This document shows positions 54,818-64,000 of a DNA stretch of 64,000 nucleotides, piece by piece. Numbering within the stretch: the first letter of the stretch is position 1; each line of letters begins with the position of its first letter. The stretch spans positions 1 to 64,000 of the forward strand of contig JAUJNL010000019.1 in NCBI GenBank assembly GCA_030448185.1, in the 5' to 3' direction. The translations under genes were made by a program, and so were the position numbers. Origin of the DNA: Cytophagales bacterium (GTDB lineage: Bacteria; Bacteroidota; Bacteroidia; Cytophagales; 172606-1). A model generated the notes under the pieces. The model searched no databases. It was not told where the DNA came from and was given only the letters and a program-made list of their open reading frames with translations.

Positions 54818-55623
54818 TTACTTCATCGGCTGCCAGTGCCGATTAATCACTTCCAGGATTCCCTGTTGAATAGGCTCTGCTGCCGATGCAATAATTTGTC
54901 CGCCGAATAAATAGGTATTTCCGCCCTTAAAATCGGTGACCATGCCGCCAGCCTCTTGCACCAGCAACACACCGGCTGACATATCCCAGGAGTTAAGATT
55001 GTATTCGTAAAAGGCCTCAAAACGGCCACAAGCTACGTAAGCCAGATCTATGGCTGCCGAACCGAGCCGACGCAGACCGTGAGAACGCAGCAGCAGCTCA
55101 CGCAGAATGGCTAGATAAATGTCCATTTTTCCGGAGTCAGCATACGGAAATCCGGTTGCAATCAGGCTCTCCTCCAGCCGGATAGTTTTGGATACTTTGA
55201 TCGGCTGCCCATTGCAATAGGCCCCGCCGTCCTTCCAGGCGTAAAAGCACTCATTCAGATTTAACTCCTGAATTACGCCAGCTAATACATATTCCTTATG
55301 AGCAAAACCAACGCTTATACATAAAATGGGTAATCCGTGAATAAAATTAGTCGTTCCATCAAAGAGGGTCGTAGTCCAGTTCAAGGTATCGGAACGGTCC
55401 GTAGTAGTTTGTTCTTCGGTGATAAACCCTGCTTCCGGTAAGATTTGCCGCAAACCTTGCACCAGTAATTTTTCGGCTTCTTTGTCAGCATATGACACTA
55501 GGTTATTGGCGGCACCTTTGTATTCTACGTGGCTCAGATCAAAGGCAGCCGCTTCCGGTTTTGATAATTGACCGCTTTTTTGGTCAGTTCAGTTACTTGC
55601 AGACAAATGGCTTGAAGGTTCAC
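54818..55623 (-). pseudogene. Inositol monophosphatase family protein, N-terminal frameshifts
   Basis: From a GTG at 55623 (NLQAICLQVTELTKKAG) through shifted frames (AAFDLSHVEYKGAANNLVSYADKEAEKLL) to the long frame. EAGFITEEQ is the first metal-binding Glu. At the second metal site the frame reads WTTTLFDGTTNFIHGLP where the family has W-x-x-DPLDGTTNFIHG; two opposite single-base indels (one in the T-run of CTCTTT) explain this, so the true sequence is probably DPLDG. NSWDMSAGVLLVQEAGGMVTDFKGG is the third metal-binding Asp region. About 265 residues. It hydrolyses inositol monophosphate or related sugar phosphates. Confidence 0.85.
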
Positions 55624-55799
55624 GGGCAGGTTTGTTTTAATGACGAAATTTAGAAATGCGAATTTGAGAATTATCTACTTTATAAAAGAGTGTCAGACAA
55701 TGGCAAATTTTGAATGCTAACTATTAAATTAAGTAGCCATAATTTATTGAGAGATAACTTGTTGGCTCTACCCATTAGGCATTAAGCCTTTAAAATTTA

Positions 55800-57478
55800 T
55801 CATTTTTTAGAAGCAAGCGCCACTCTCCTGCTACGCCGCCTCATCACGGCTTTTACTAAGGTAAACAGCAACATTGCCAGGCCGGCCCCGGAAAACCAAA
55901 ACGGCCAATTACATCTCCATACCGGACGTAGAAGGTAACCTCATCATTAGCGGCAAACTCGCCCGGATGGCGGCCTGTTCCCAATATTTAGTTGCTGAAT
56001 ATCGCCCGCTGGTCCACAAAAGCCGAAATACCCGTATTGGCCGACCGGGCTATGCACCGTCTGGTTTCAATGGCCCGTAACGATCAAAGCCAGGTGTTGC
56101 CGGTGTCCCGGTGTATTGCCCCACCAGCCATCATTGGTAATAATCGTAATAAATTGAGCTCCGGCCCACACAGTATTCAGTCATAAACTCGCCATAAATG
56201 GATTCGTAGCAAATAGCCGGTGCCAGACCAATATCCTGTTCGTGTTTGAAAACAGTTCGTTCTTTTTTGCCTGCCATAGCCTCCTGAAGTTCCTCCCAAA
56301 TCAAAAATCAGTTGGGTGAGAAACCCAAAAACTTCCGGGTAAAGGCAGGATCTCCACGCCGGGCACCAGCTTGGATTTATGGTAGAATACCAGAGGCTGA
56401 TCCGGACGGACAAATAAGGCTGTATTATATACGTCAAAGTAGCCGAGATCACTGCGAAAACGGGCCGTAACAGACCTCTTCTTTACTGTTGAAATGCCAG
56501 GCTGGTTACCCCCGTGACCAACGATACCTGGGGGTGTCGGCGGACAAATTCCTTTATCTGGTTAATGACCCCTTCGTTTTCAATTTCTTCCTCCCAGAAC
56601 GTACCATCAATGGCGGTTTCCGGCCAGATTACAAACCGGGTATTGGGTGTAATCTGCGCTTCTGACAAGCTGATGAACCGGCTTACCCTGATCCTCAAAG
56701 GGAATAAAATGAGCAGTTCCGGCAAACTTTTCGGTATATGGGTCAATATTAGGCTGCACCACGACAAACTCAACAGCTTCTGCTTTCTTCAGCACACCGT
56801 GGGCATAATACAAGTAATAAGATAGTAGAATGGGCGTAATGGTTACCACAATCACGTAGAAATCAGCTCCGGCGGGCTGCTGGAGAATAGATACCCCGGT
56901 GACGGATGAGGGCAAAAAACGCAAACAGATTTGCCAGTAACACCCATAGGGTTCCCCCAGAACACCCGTGTACTCGTACCACTGCACCCAATGAAGGCGT
57001 AAACATGAACCCATTGCCTAAAGTCAGCCACGGCCAGGATAAATCCCAGTTCAGATGAATGTATTCAAAGGCGATCCAGTACAGCAGCAATGACAAGTAC
57101 CCAATCCGGGGCGTGGTTACGCGTTTGGTGTAGTGAAACAGCATCAGTGGAATACACTGCAGAAAAGAATTGGCAATAATGGCGAAAATACCCCCGGCTG
57201 CCGTGGCTGCTCCCGCTTCAATAGTATTAAGTGTCCACCAGGTGGTCAGCGTATTCCAGACAAATAGGCTCAGATAGGCGTATTTGAAGAATTTGCGTCC
57301 GGGGCAGGCAAAATCCGGAATAAAATACTGGCCTCCAGGCGGAGCAGAGGGACAAAAGCAAACAGCAGGGTAATGAAAGCGGTTTGATCAGCCAGCCCAA
57401 CGATAACAGTACACCGGTCATGATGGCCAGCAACGGGTAATACCAGCGACTATTTCTGATGGCTACTAACAACAACAA
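55800..57478 (-). pseudogene. lnt: Apolipoprotein N-acyltransferase, heavily frameshifted
   Basis: Collinear pieces run from MLLLVAIRNSRWYYPLLAIMTGVLLSLGW (57478) via IGYLSLLLYWIAFEYIHLNWDLSWPWLTLGNGF, a signature of Lnt N-terminal membrane segments, through AEAVEFVVVQPNIDPYTEKF, RFVIWPETAIDGTFW (catalytic Glu of the nitrilase domain), YFDVYNTALFV, FYHKSKLVPGVE (catalytic Lys), SSIYYDYYQ and a final membrane segment ending AMLLFTLVKAVMRRRSRR at TGA 55800. More than six single-base shifts interrupt it. It completes lipoprotein acylation in the inner membrane, an essential or important role, so a truly broken copy would be surprising; sequence error is likely. Confidence 0.82.
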
Positions 57479-57500
57479 TGGGGTTTAAAATAAACAATCG

Positions 57501-58701
57501 CTATACCTGTATTCTTTTTTCAGGTTGTCTGGCGCTTGTCTTCATATGATAATATAAAAACAGGGCTCTAGCGCCTAAGGCAAAGATCAAAGGGATGAGT
57601 TCCCCATCTATTTCCTGCGGTAACCACGGGAAGCTTTTCCAAGAGCCCGGCCAGAAGCATACCAGAAAGCCAGCCAGTATCCAGCGATGATTCCTTTGCT
57701 ACGGGCCATACCTAAAAGTAAGCAATGTCCCGGAAATGCCCATACCAGGTTCCAGTTGTTTTTTTTAGTGACTGAGTGGTCGGTACCAATCCCACAAAAA
57801 CAACAGCAAAAGACCTAACACTGCGGTAAAGCCGAATAGGAAAGCATCCAGACCGGGAGTCTTTTTTCTCCTTTTCAGGTCGAAAAAAGTAATGACCAAC
57901 ACCACTAATAGCAGGAGTAATGAGAACTGGTCTGAGAACGGTTGACTGGACTGGAACAGGACTAGCCTCAAATAAAGTCATTGTTTGGCTTACCAGCTGC
58001 ACTGGTTTGCCTGTTTGCAGCAGCGTGGCTGACTCGAATCCTCCCATCAGAAAGTCGGGCAGAAACATAGCCTGATACGGCGTAGCTATCCGGTCGGACG
58101 GCATGCCCTGCCCGATATCCATGCCAAAATCGGCCCCAATACTTGTCAATAGGTATATATCGAGTAGTTGCCGGAAGGTATACGTTTTATCCAGCTTCAG
58201 ATGAAACTGCAAGGAATCTCCGCAAGTTCGTTTAAGCGCATCGCGGATGCGGGTGGAGCAGTTATCGTAAAAAAAATCGTACCGGTAGTTGCGGTTTTCG
58301 GGTAGGGCATTCCATTCCAGAAAGGCAAACAGCCGCTGTTTTTGGACTACCGGCAAGGCAGAACCTGCTCGGTCAGGCTGCGGTTCTGCTGCTGTGCCTC
58401 CCAGTACATATGGGTGAATGGAGCCGTAGACAGCAGGTAGTCTAATTTGCCCCGCACAAACTTTACGTAAAACCCGGCTCCCCGAAGTCAAAAGTGCCGT
58501 AATTGTATACCTTGTCAGCCCATTCATAGGATCCATAACGCGGATAGCACTGTGGCCAAATGTCGAATAGAGTTCCTCGCCGGGGGATAAGGTAAGCAGA
58601 CTTACCTGAGCGGCTGGGGACAAGGTGGGTGCAACCGTCTGAGCGAACAGCCAGCCGGGATAGACTATTAGCAGCAATAGAAGCTTAAGATTTCTTTTCA
58701 T
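57501..58701 (-). pseudogene. DUF4105 domain membrane protein, frameshifted
   Basis: A signal peptide (MKRNLKLLLLLIVYPGWLFAQ) leads into VSLLTLSPGEELYSTFGHSAIRVMDP, the DUF4105 N-terminal region (normally GxxxSSxFGHxxLRI). NYRYDFFYDNCSTRIRDALKRTCGD is the conserved DNCxTR core. The C-terminal membrane part is split: FDLKRRKKTPGLDAFLFGFTAVLGLLLLFLW continues in other frames as FGTDHSVTKNNWNLVWAFP, IAGYWLAFWYASGRAL, LPWLPQEIDGELIPLIFALGARALFLYYH and ends at TAG 57501. About 400 residues. The ATG overlaps the RsmI stop (ATGA), so the two are coupled. Function unknown. Confidence 0.8.
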
Positions 58702-59377
58702 TTTTTTCCGTCCACTACAATCACAATTTCACCTTTGACCGTGTGTGCACCAAAATGGGCTATTATTTCCTGCAAAGAGCCGTTGACGGTCTCTTCGTAC
58801 AGCTTCGTCAGTTCCCGGGATACGAAGCCAGCCGTTCCGGGCCGAAGACTTCGGCAAACTGGGTAAGCGTTTTAACCAGCCGGTACGGCGATTCGTAGAA
58901 AATCATGGTACGTTCTTCTTCCGTCAGGAATTGCAGGCGGGTCTGACGGCCTTTTTTCTGGGGCAAAAATCCCTCAAATACAAAACGGTCACTGGGTAAG
59001 CCGGATTTTACCAAGGCAGGTACAAAAGCCGTAGGTCCAGGCAGGCATTCTACCGTTACCTCATTCTGCAAACACGCCCTTACCAGCAGGAAACCCGGAT
59101 CAGAAATGGCCGGTGTACCCGCATCGGATACCAAGGCCATTTTCTCCCCTTTCCGCATCCGTTCGATCAGATGATTGACAGTTTGGTGTTCATTGAATGC
59201 GTGGTGACTTTGCAACGGCTTCTGGATTTGCAGGTGTTTGAGCAGCATACCTGTATTCCGGGTGTCTTCGGCCAGAATTACATCCACTTCCTTTAGTATC
59301 CGGAGGGCCCGCAGCGTAATGTCTTCCAGATTACCAATAGGCGTCGGGACAAGGTAAAGTGATGTCTCCTGGGGCAT
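58698..59377 (-). pseudogene. rsmI: 16S rRNA (cytidine1402-2'-O)-methyltransferase, 3' frameshift
   Basis: From ATG 59377, LYLVPTPIGNLEDITLRALRILKEVDVILAEDTRNTGMLL is the signature N-terminus of RsmI; ALVSDAGTPAISDPGFLLVRAC and CLPGPTAFVPALVKSGLPSDRFVFEGFLPQKKG follow. The frame stops at 58808 after ERLASYPGN. A one-base shift gives SRELTKLYEETVNGSLQEIIAHF and VKGEIVIVVDGKK, the normal C-terminus, ending at TGA 58698-58700. The usual 230-residue length is restored. It methylates C1402 of 16S rRNA in the ribosomal decoding centre. First gene of the rsmI-DUF4105-lnt string on the - strand. Confidence 0.9.
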
Positions 59378-59480
59378 AGGTTAATGCGATGATTAGAGAA
59401 TGTACTTATGGGCGGATTATTGTTGAATTGTTTTTATCCTAAATGATTCTTTGCTAAGGCTTATCTGAGCTTTTTTCAGC

Positions 59481-59528
59481 CATTTAACCATTTAGCAATT
59501 CAACCATATAGCCATATAACAATTCAAC
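59481..59528. repeat. Short degenerate AACCAT/CAATTCAAC repeat
   Basis: The bases contain AACCATTTAGCAATTCAACC and a second, diverged unit (ATATAGCCATATAACAATTCAAC). AT-rich intergenic tandem repeat of two or three units between two - strand genes. No function proposed. Confidence 0.4.
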
Positions 59529-59536
59529 AAAGTCAT

Positions 59537-59773
59537 TCATCCTTGGTAAAGCTTATCTATTTTCTCAGCCAGTTTACGATCGCGGTCAGTCACCGTATTA
59601 CCGGCATCGTGCGTGTTGAGTTCAATGTCTACTCGGTTGTACACATTGTACCAGTTGGGGTGGTGGTTCATTTTTTCGGCTTCCAAAGCCACCTTGGTCA
59701 TAAAGGCAAAAGCCTCCACGAAATTCTTAAACTGAAAGGATCTTTTCAGCTTATTATCTTCTTCTTTCCACAT
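59537..59773 (-). CDS. 4a-hydroxytetrahydrobiopterin dehydratase (pterin-4a-carbinolamine dehydratase)
   Basis: 78 residues: [73 protein letters not shown]. The [22 protein letters not shown] pattern is diagnostic of the PCD/DCoH fold, with the paired His residues and the THD motif for pterin dehydration. It recycles the oxidised pterin cofactor of aromatic amino acid hydroxylases, none of which is in the window. It is shorter at the N-terminus than typical (about 95), lacking the first helix. Intact. Confidence 0.92.
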   Translation of the reverse strand: MWKEEDNKLKRSFQFKNFVEAFAFMTKVALEAEKMNHHPNWYNVYNRVDIELNTHDAGNTVTDRDRKLAEKIDKLYQG

Positions 59774-59917
59774 GGCTGTAAGTAGGTTTTAGTTGAATAG
59801 GCTGGTCAAAGTTGAACAAAACCAGAAACATAAAAAACTGGTTTTAGTGCAAAGTACTCCGAAAAGGGGGTAAAACTTCGGCAAATTCTGAAAATTTACG
59901 TATTACTCAATTGGATT

Positions 59918-60826
59918 ATGGATTTTGGTAAGTTAAAAGATATATCGAAGGTTGACTTCTCGCTGCCTCCCGATGCAGCGGGTACCGGGCAACTATTACG
60001 TCAATTCTCTAAAACGGATTCACTGAAAGTATACGTGGGCTGCCCGATCTGGACCCCCAAGGAATGGGTAGGAAAAATTTATCCGGCTACGGCTAAAGAG
60101 AAGGACTTTTTGTACCACTATACCAGGCAGTTTAACACCATTGAGCTGAACACTACGCATTACCGCATTCCCGATCCGGAAACGATTATCCGCTGGAAAG
60201 CTGCTTCTGCTCAAGGCTTTACCTTCTGTCCCAAGTGGCCCCAGATTATCAGTCATGAGCTGGGGCTGGTGAATGCAGAGGGAATCAGCCGGGAGTTTCG
60301 TGAATCCATCCGGGGATTAGGTGAACATCTGGGTATTTCGTTTTTGCAATTACCGCCCCAATTTTCGCCCCGTCAGGCCCCGGTGCTGGCGGCTTTTCTG
60401 GAGAAACTTCCCGCGGACATCCCTTTAGCCGTCGAATTCCGGCACGAGGGCTGGTTTATTCCTTCCCGGGAAGCAGAAGATGTTTTTGCCTTACTTGAAG
60501 ATTTAAAAATCAGCACTATTTTAACCGATGTAGCGGGCCGCCGCGACGCCCTGCATATGCGGTTGACTACTCCGACTGCTTTAATCCGTTTTGTGGGCAA
60601 TGGTCTGCATCCCAGCGATTACCGGCGGGTAGACGACTGGGTGCAACGCTTCGGAGAATGGTTTGAGCAAGGACTACAGACTTTATACTTCTTCGTACAC
60701 GAACCAGACAACGTAACTTCACCGGAGCTGGCTCTTTACCTGATCCGGGAATTGAATAAGCGGTATAAATTGAAATTGGCTGAACCACGAATTACGGTTC
60801 AGCCAATTCAGGGAAGTCTGTTTTAA
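59918..60826 (+). CDS. DUF72 (YecE-like) TIM-barrel protein
   Basis: 302 residues, intact. VYVGCPIWTPKEWVGKIYPATAKEKDFLYHYTRQFNTIELNTTHYRIPDPETIIRWKAAS is the DUF72 N-terminal region (GxxxWxxxxW...FNTVExNsTfYrxP). GFTFCPKWPQIISHELGLVN, SFLQLPPQFSPRQAPVLAAFLEKLPADIPLAVEFRHEGWF and LYFFVHEPDNVTSPELALYLIRELNK follow in order. DUF72 folds as a TIM barrel; function is unknown, but iron-sulfur and RNA-related roles have been discussed. Convergent with the collagen-like gene. Confidence 0.92.
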   Translation: MDFGKLKDISKVDFSLPPDAAGTGQLLRQFSKTDSLKVYVGCPIWTPKEWVGKIYPATAKEKDFLYHYTRQFNTIELNTTHYRIPDPETIIRWKAASAQGFTFCPKWPQIISHELGLVNAEGISREFRESIRGLGEHLGISFLQLPPQFSPRQAPVLAAFLEKLPADIPLAVEFRHEGWFIPSREAEDVFALLEDLKISTILTDVAGRRDALHMRLTTPTALIRFVGNGLHPSDYRRVDDWVQRFGEWFEQGLQTLYFFVHEPDNVTSPELALYLIRELNKRYKLKLAEPRITVQPIQGSLF

Positions 60827-60891
60827 ATCTAAAATAACTGATTTTACTTTTTACAGTACAATCATATTTGATTGACTGTCTTCTTATACCA

Positions 60892-63800
60892 TTAATTCAC
60901 TAGTACAATCCACGCTGAGCCATTCCATTGTTTGATTCTGCCAGTGGATGTGTCTAACCACAACATGCCTGTAAGGGGTGAAGTTGGAGCAGTAGTACTC
61001 ACATTCATCTGTCCGCCCTGGCGGCTTCCATTCAGAGCGGCAGGAGCAGCTACTTCCTCAGTATAGGTAACCACGATTGAATATATACGATGCCTGATTT
61101 TAAAAACATCTGACAGATTTTCGTATGCATACCTTTGCATATCTACCATCAGCCTGTAGGTATAATTTTGATTATCAACCACCTGATTAACATTAGGGGG
61201 AACTGTTTGAGAACCATCACCAGGAGTACCTGAAGAACTCCAGCTGGCAATCGGCTGATTTATAGCTCCTCCAATGGGTTTGCGGTAGAGCCGTACATCG
61301 ATGTTACCGTCTACCTCATCATCATAAAAATTTATTTTGATATTTTGAATAGTAGCCCCGTGCGGGAGATGAACCGGAGCTGCTACCTTTGTATCGATGT
61401 CTTCATCGGATATGAATAAAAACCCAGCCTCGTAATCATAGTATTTGATTACATCGTATCTCTTCCCGGTACCTACGAAATCAGTAGGATCTATCGAATA
61501 AAATCTGGTGATGTGGGAGGAAGGTGCCGATGGAACGTTGGGAGCACTCCACTTACTACCATCCCAGGTAAGGACTTTTTCCGTTGTCGGCAGTTGTAAT
61601 ACTGCTAAGAGCCGCATCCAGAGCCTTACTTTGTAACTGATTAGCGTTCCAGATAGCTGTAGTGTTCTGAGCATTAAAAGTAGTGCCAGTTAATGAGAGC
61701 CCCGTGCCAGTTGTATAAGTAGTATTATTATCAGCAGCCGGAGCCCAGGTAGTTCCATCCCATTTTAAGGCTTGACCAGTAGTGGCACTCATCTGACTGA
61801 TCTTTTCACCAGTAATGGCTCCGTTCCCAATCTTACCATTTGTAACCGCATTGGGGCTAGATCAACGGTAGCAACGGTAGCATCCTGAATTTGAGTACTA
61901 GTGACAGCACCAGGGTTAATTTTATTTGTAGTAATAGAGTTATTCAGAATCGTTAATACTCCAGCACTATTCATAGTGGCATCACCACTCAATACCTGCT
62001 CCTGGGCTTGATTAGAGGCATTTCCTACTAATATTCGTCCAGTGGTCAGGGTGGATGAAGCAAAATTGCTTTTATTTTCCCATTGGGGTGTGCCAGAGGT
62101 ATTGGTTGTCAACACCTTATTGGCATCGGTGCTCCCGGCTGAACTCATTTTACCAACGGTAATCGCCCCAGAGGCCAGCTCGTTGTTGCCAATGGCGCCT
62201 GCTTTGATCTGCAAGGCTGAAAATGTACCCGTTATGTCGCCGTCAGCTGTAGAGAGGTTAGTAATATCATCACTGGCATTGGTATCTCCCGTATTCGTAA
62301 TAGCACTACCACTGATACTGATGCCTGTACCTGCAGAATACATTGTATTATTGTCCGTATCAGCAACCCAAGAAGTGCCGTTCCATTTCAGCACTTTGTT
62401 ATTGTCTGCCACTCCCAATATGGGGGTAGCTACCGGATTACCCTGAATTTTAGCAATAGCAGTAGTATTCAAGCTCCCGGTAACATCCCCGCCTGCGGTA
62501 GCATCAAGCGTTGAACCAGATACACTAAGTCCGGAAGTTGCTCCTAATGCTATGGCTCCGGTTGCCCCGCCAACACTAGTTACCCCGGCGTTTGCAACCG
62601 GACTCAGGTCTACATCTTTGTTTACTCCGTTCTCCGTAATTCTTAGGGTATTCCCAATCAAAGCAGCAGAACTAATTAACTCGTTACTCGTACTTTCATC
62701 AGGGTGTGTAACTGTGTGTGACGAACCCGTCAACCCTAAAGCTGCTCCTGTCTAGGTCAGAGACTGGATTTCATTAGTTGGGCTATTATCGGCATCAGCT
62801 GGCAGAACGGCTGGTCTCCACTGATTAGCTGCACTATTCCAAGTAAGTACCTGTCCGTCGGTAGCACCCATTTGCCCTATTTTTTCCCCGCTGACTGCTC
62901 CAGCCGCAATTACGGGATTAGGATAACTCCCGGTCAAGTCACCTCCTGCAGGACCAGTAGCTGGTCCAATTAATGAGATCCCACTTCCCCAGTTACCTCC
63001 AGACTTAGGGCCATACAAAACGCTGGAAGAAGTATTCAGGTAGAAATCTCCGTCTGATCCTATAGAGGCAGCAGGCACTGTTGTACCACTTAGAATAGTC
63101 TTTCCATCCACCCCATTACTGCCAGCAGCACCCGCCACTCCTTGAGGTCCGGCAGGTCCCTGCGGACCAGTTGCGCCAGCAGGCCCTTGCGGTCCACTTG
63201 CACCGGCAGGTCCGATGGCTCCTACAGGTCCTTGTGGCCCTATTTCTCCTTGTGGTCCAACTGGTCCTTGAGCACCTGTATCACCTTTATCTCCTTTTAC
63301 TCCTTGAATACCCGCAAGCCCTTGCGGCCCTATTTCTCCTTGTGGTCCGGTATCTCCCTTGTCCCCTTTTGCTCCTTGAGGACCAACGGGACCAACTTCA
63401 CCTTGTGGTCCCTCGGGTCCCTGAGGACCAGCAGGTCCTGCTATTCCAGGATCCCCCTTATCTCCTTTTACTCCCTGCAGACCAGCAGGACCCTGTGGGC
63501 CTTGGATTCCCTCAGGTCCTACTTCCCCTTGCGGACCAACAGGGCCAGCAGGCCCTTGTGGACCCACTTCCCCTTGTGGTCCCTGCGGGCCAGCGGGGCC
63601 TTGAGGTCCGGTGTCTCCCTTGTCTCCTTGAGGTCCAACCGGTCCTGCTAAACCAGTATCACCTTTATCTCCTTTTGATCCTTGGATACCTGCTACTCCC
63701 TGCGGACCGATAGGCCCTATTTCACCTTGTGGTCCTTGCGGACCAACTTCACCTTGGGGACCAGTTGCGCCAACAGGGCCAGCAGGCCCTTGTGGACCCA

Positions 63801-64000
63801 TATCGCCTTTATCCCCTTTCAAACCCTGAGGGCCAGTTAACCCTTGAGGTCCAACTGGTCCTTGAGGACCAACATCTCCTCTATCACCCTTGTCCCCTTT
63901 TGCTCCTTGAGGGCCTACCATCGATACACCGCTTCCCCAATTGCCAGCTGTTTTGGGTCCGAACAAAACATTATTACTAACATTTATGTAAAAATCCCCA
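60892..64000 (-). pseudogene. Collagen-like repeat surface protein, 5' end beyond the window
   Basis: Enters from beyond 64000: the last bases read [24 protein letters not shown] on the - strand. Then follows about 270 residues of Gly-X-Y repeats ([23 protein letters not shown] type), a second [22 protein letters not shown] module, and short repeated phage-tail-fibre-like modules ([54 protein letters not shown]). The C-terminal part (60892-61550) contains an isolated beta domain and GMLWLDTSTGRIKQWNGSAWIV. One in-frame TAG (62752-62754, likely from CAG in SLTQTG) and homopolymer indels near 61870 and 61570 break the frame. Likely a long cell-surface fibre. Confidence 0.85.

Noticed and set aside
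63171..63713. Long Leu/Gln-rich + strand open frame opposite the collagen-like repeats
   Set aside because: It arises from the antisense of Gly-X-Y codons and has no independent coding signal.
1..64000. CRISPR array, tRNA/rRNA genes, prophage or conjugation modules, defence islands
   Set aside because: No regularly spaced repeats, no tRNA-like cloverleaf or rRNA sequence, and no phage or defence-type protein families were recognised in reading the window.

Overview
The window looks like a chromosomal segment of a Bacteroidota bacterium, most likely order Cytophagales (Spirosomataceae-like). The signs are two SusC/SusD outer-membrane nutrient-uptake pairs, one of them linked to an ECF sigma factor and a FecR anti-sigma factor; a C-terminal type IX secretion (T9SS) sorting domain; many secreted Gfo/Idh/MocA dehydrogenases and sulfatases; a TAnnTTTG -7 promoter element; and moderate GC. 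No rRNA, tRNA or CRISPR was recognised.

Layout. 1-7.4 kb: a surface-glycan (O-antigen or capsule type) cluster on the + strand, with a methyltransferase remnant, two GT2 enzymes, a Wzy-like polymerase, two GT4-type enzymes and an O-antigen ligase-like protein. 7.4-12 kb: a complete SusC/SusD pair on the - strand. 12.3-18.3 kb: a DMT transporter split by a MITE, an IS982 remnant, small genes, a Gfo/Idh/MocA protein and hypothetical proteins. 18.7-33.8 kb: a regulated polysaccharide-utilisation-type locus (ECF sigma, FecR, STN-SusC, SusD, sulfatase, GMC oxidoreductase with its small subunit, second sulfatase), then an NTF2-like protein, a hairpin-rich element and an HGSNAT-like membrane protein. 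33.9-43.4 kb: a TerB-like protein, a very large secreted phosphatase/phytase-like T9SS protein, an osmC-ACT-arsR operon and dinB. 43.5-51.6 kb: a plastic, mobile-element-rich region with gene fragments, an IS5-type element, an IS701-like element inserted at its edge, a cyclopropane-synthase-like methyltransferase and a deleted IS1182. 51.6-64 kb: radical SAM/SPASM, a WG-repeat protein, small membrane proteins, IMPase, Lnt, DUF4105, RsmI, PCD, DUF72, and a collagen-like surface protein that runs off the end of the window.

The 18.7-31.2 kb genes make sense as one unit. The SusC protein carries an N-terminal STN signalling domain, FecR would relay occupancy across the inner membrane, and the sigma factor would switch on uptake and the periplasmic sulfatases and oxidoreductase. 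This points to use of a sulfated glycan, though the substrate cannot be read from the sequence.

An important caution: a large fraction of genes carry single-base frameshifts, often in homopolymers, and several have compensating pairs that leave the flanking protein recognisable. Much of this is probably consensus sequencing error and not real gene decay. The mobile-element events, with target-site duplications and internal deletions, are supported independently of those errors.
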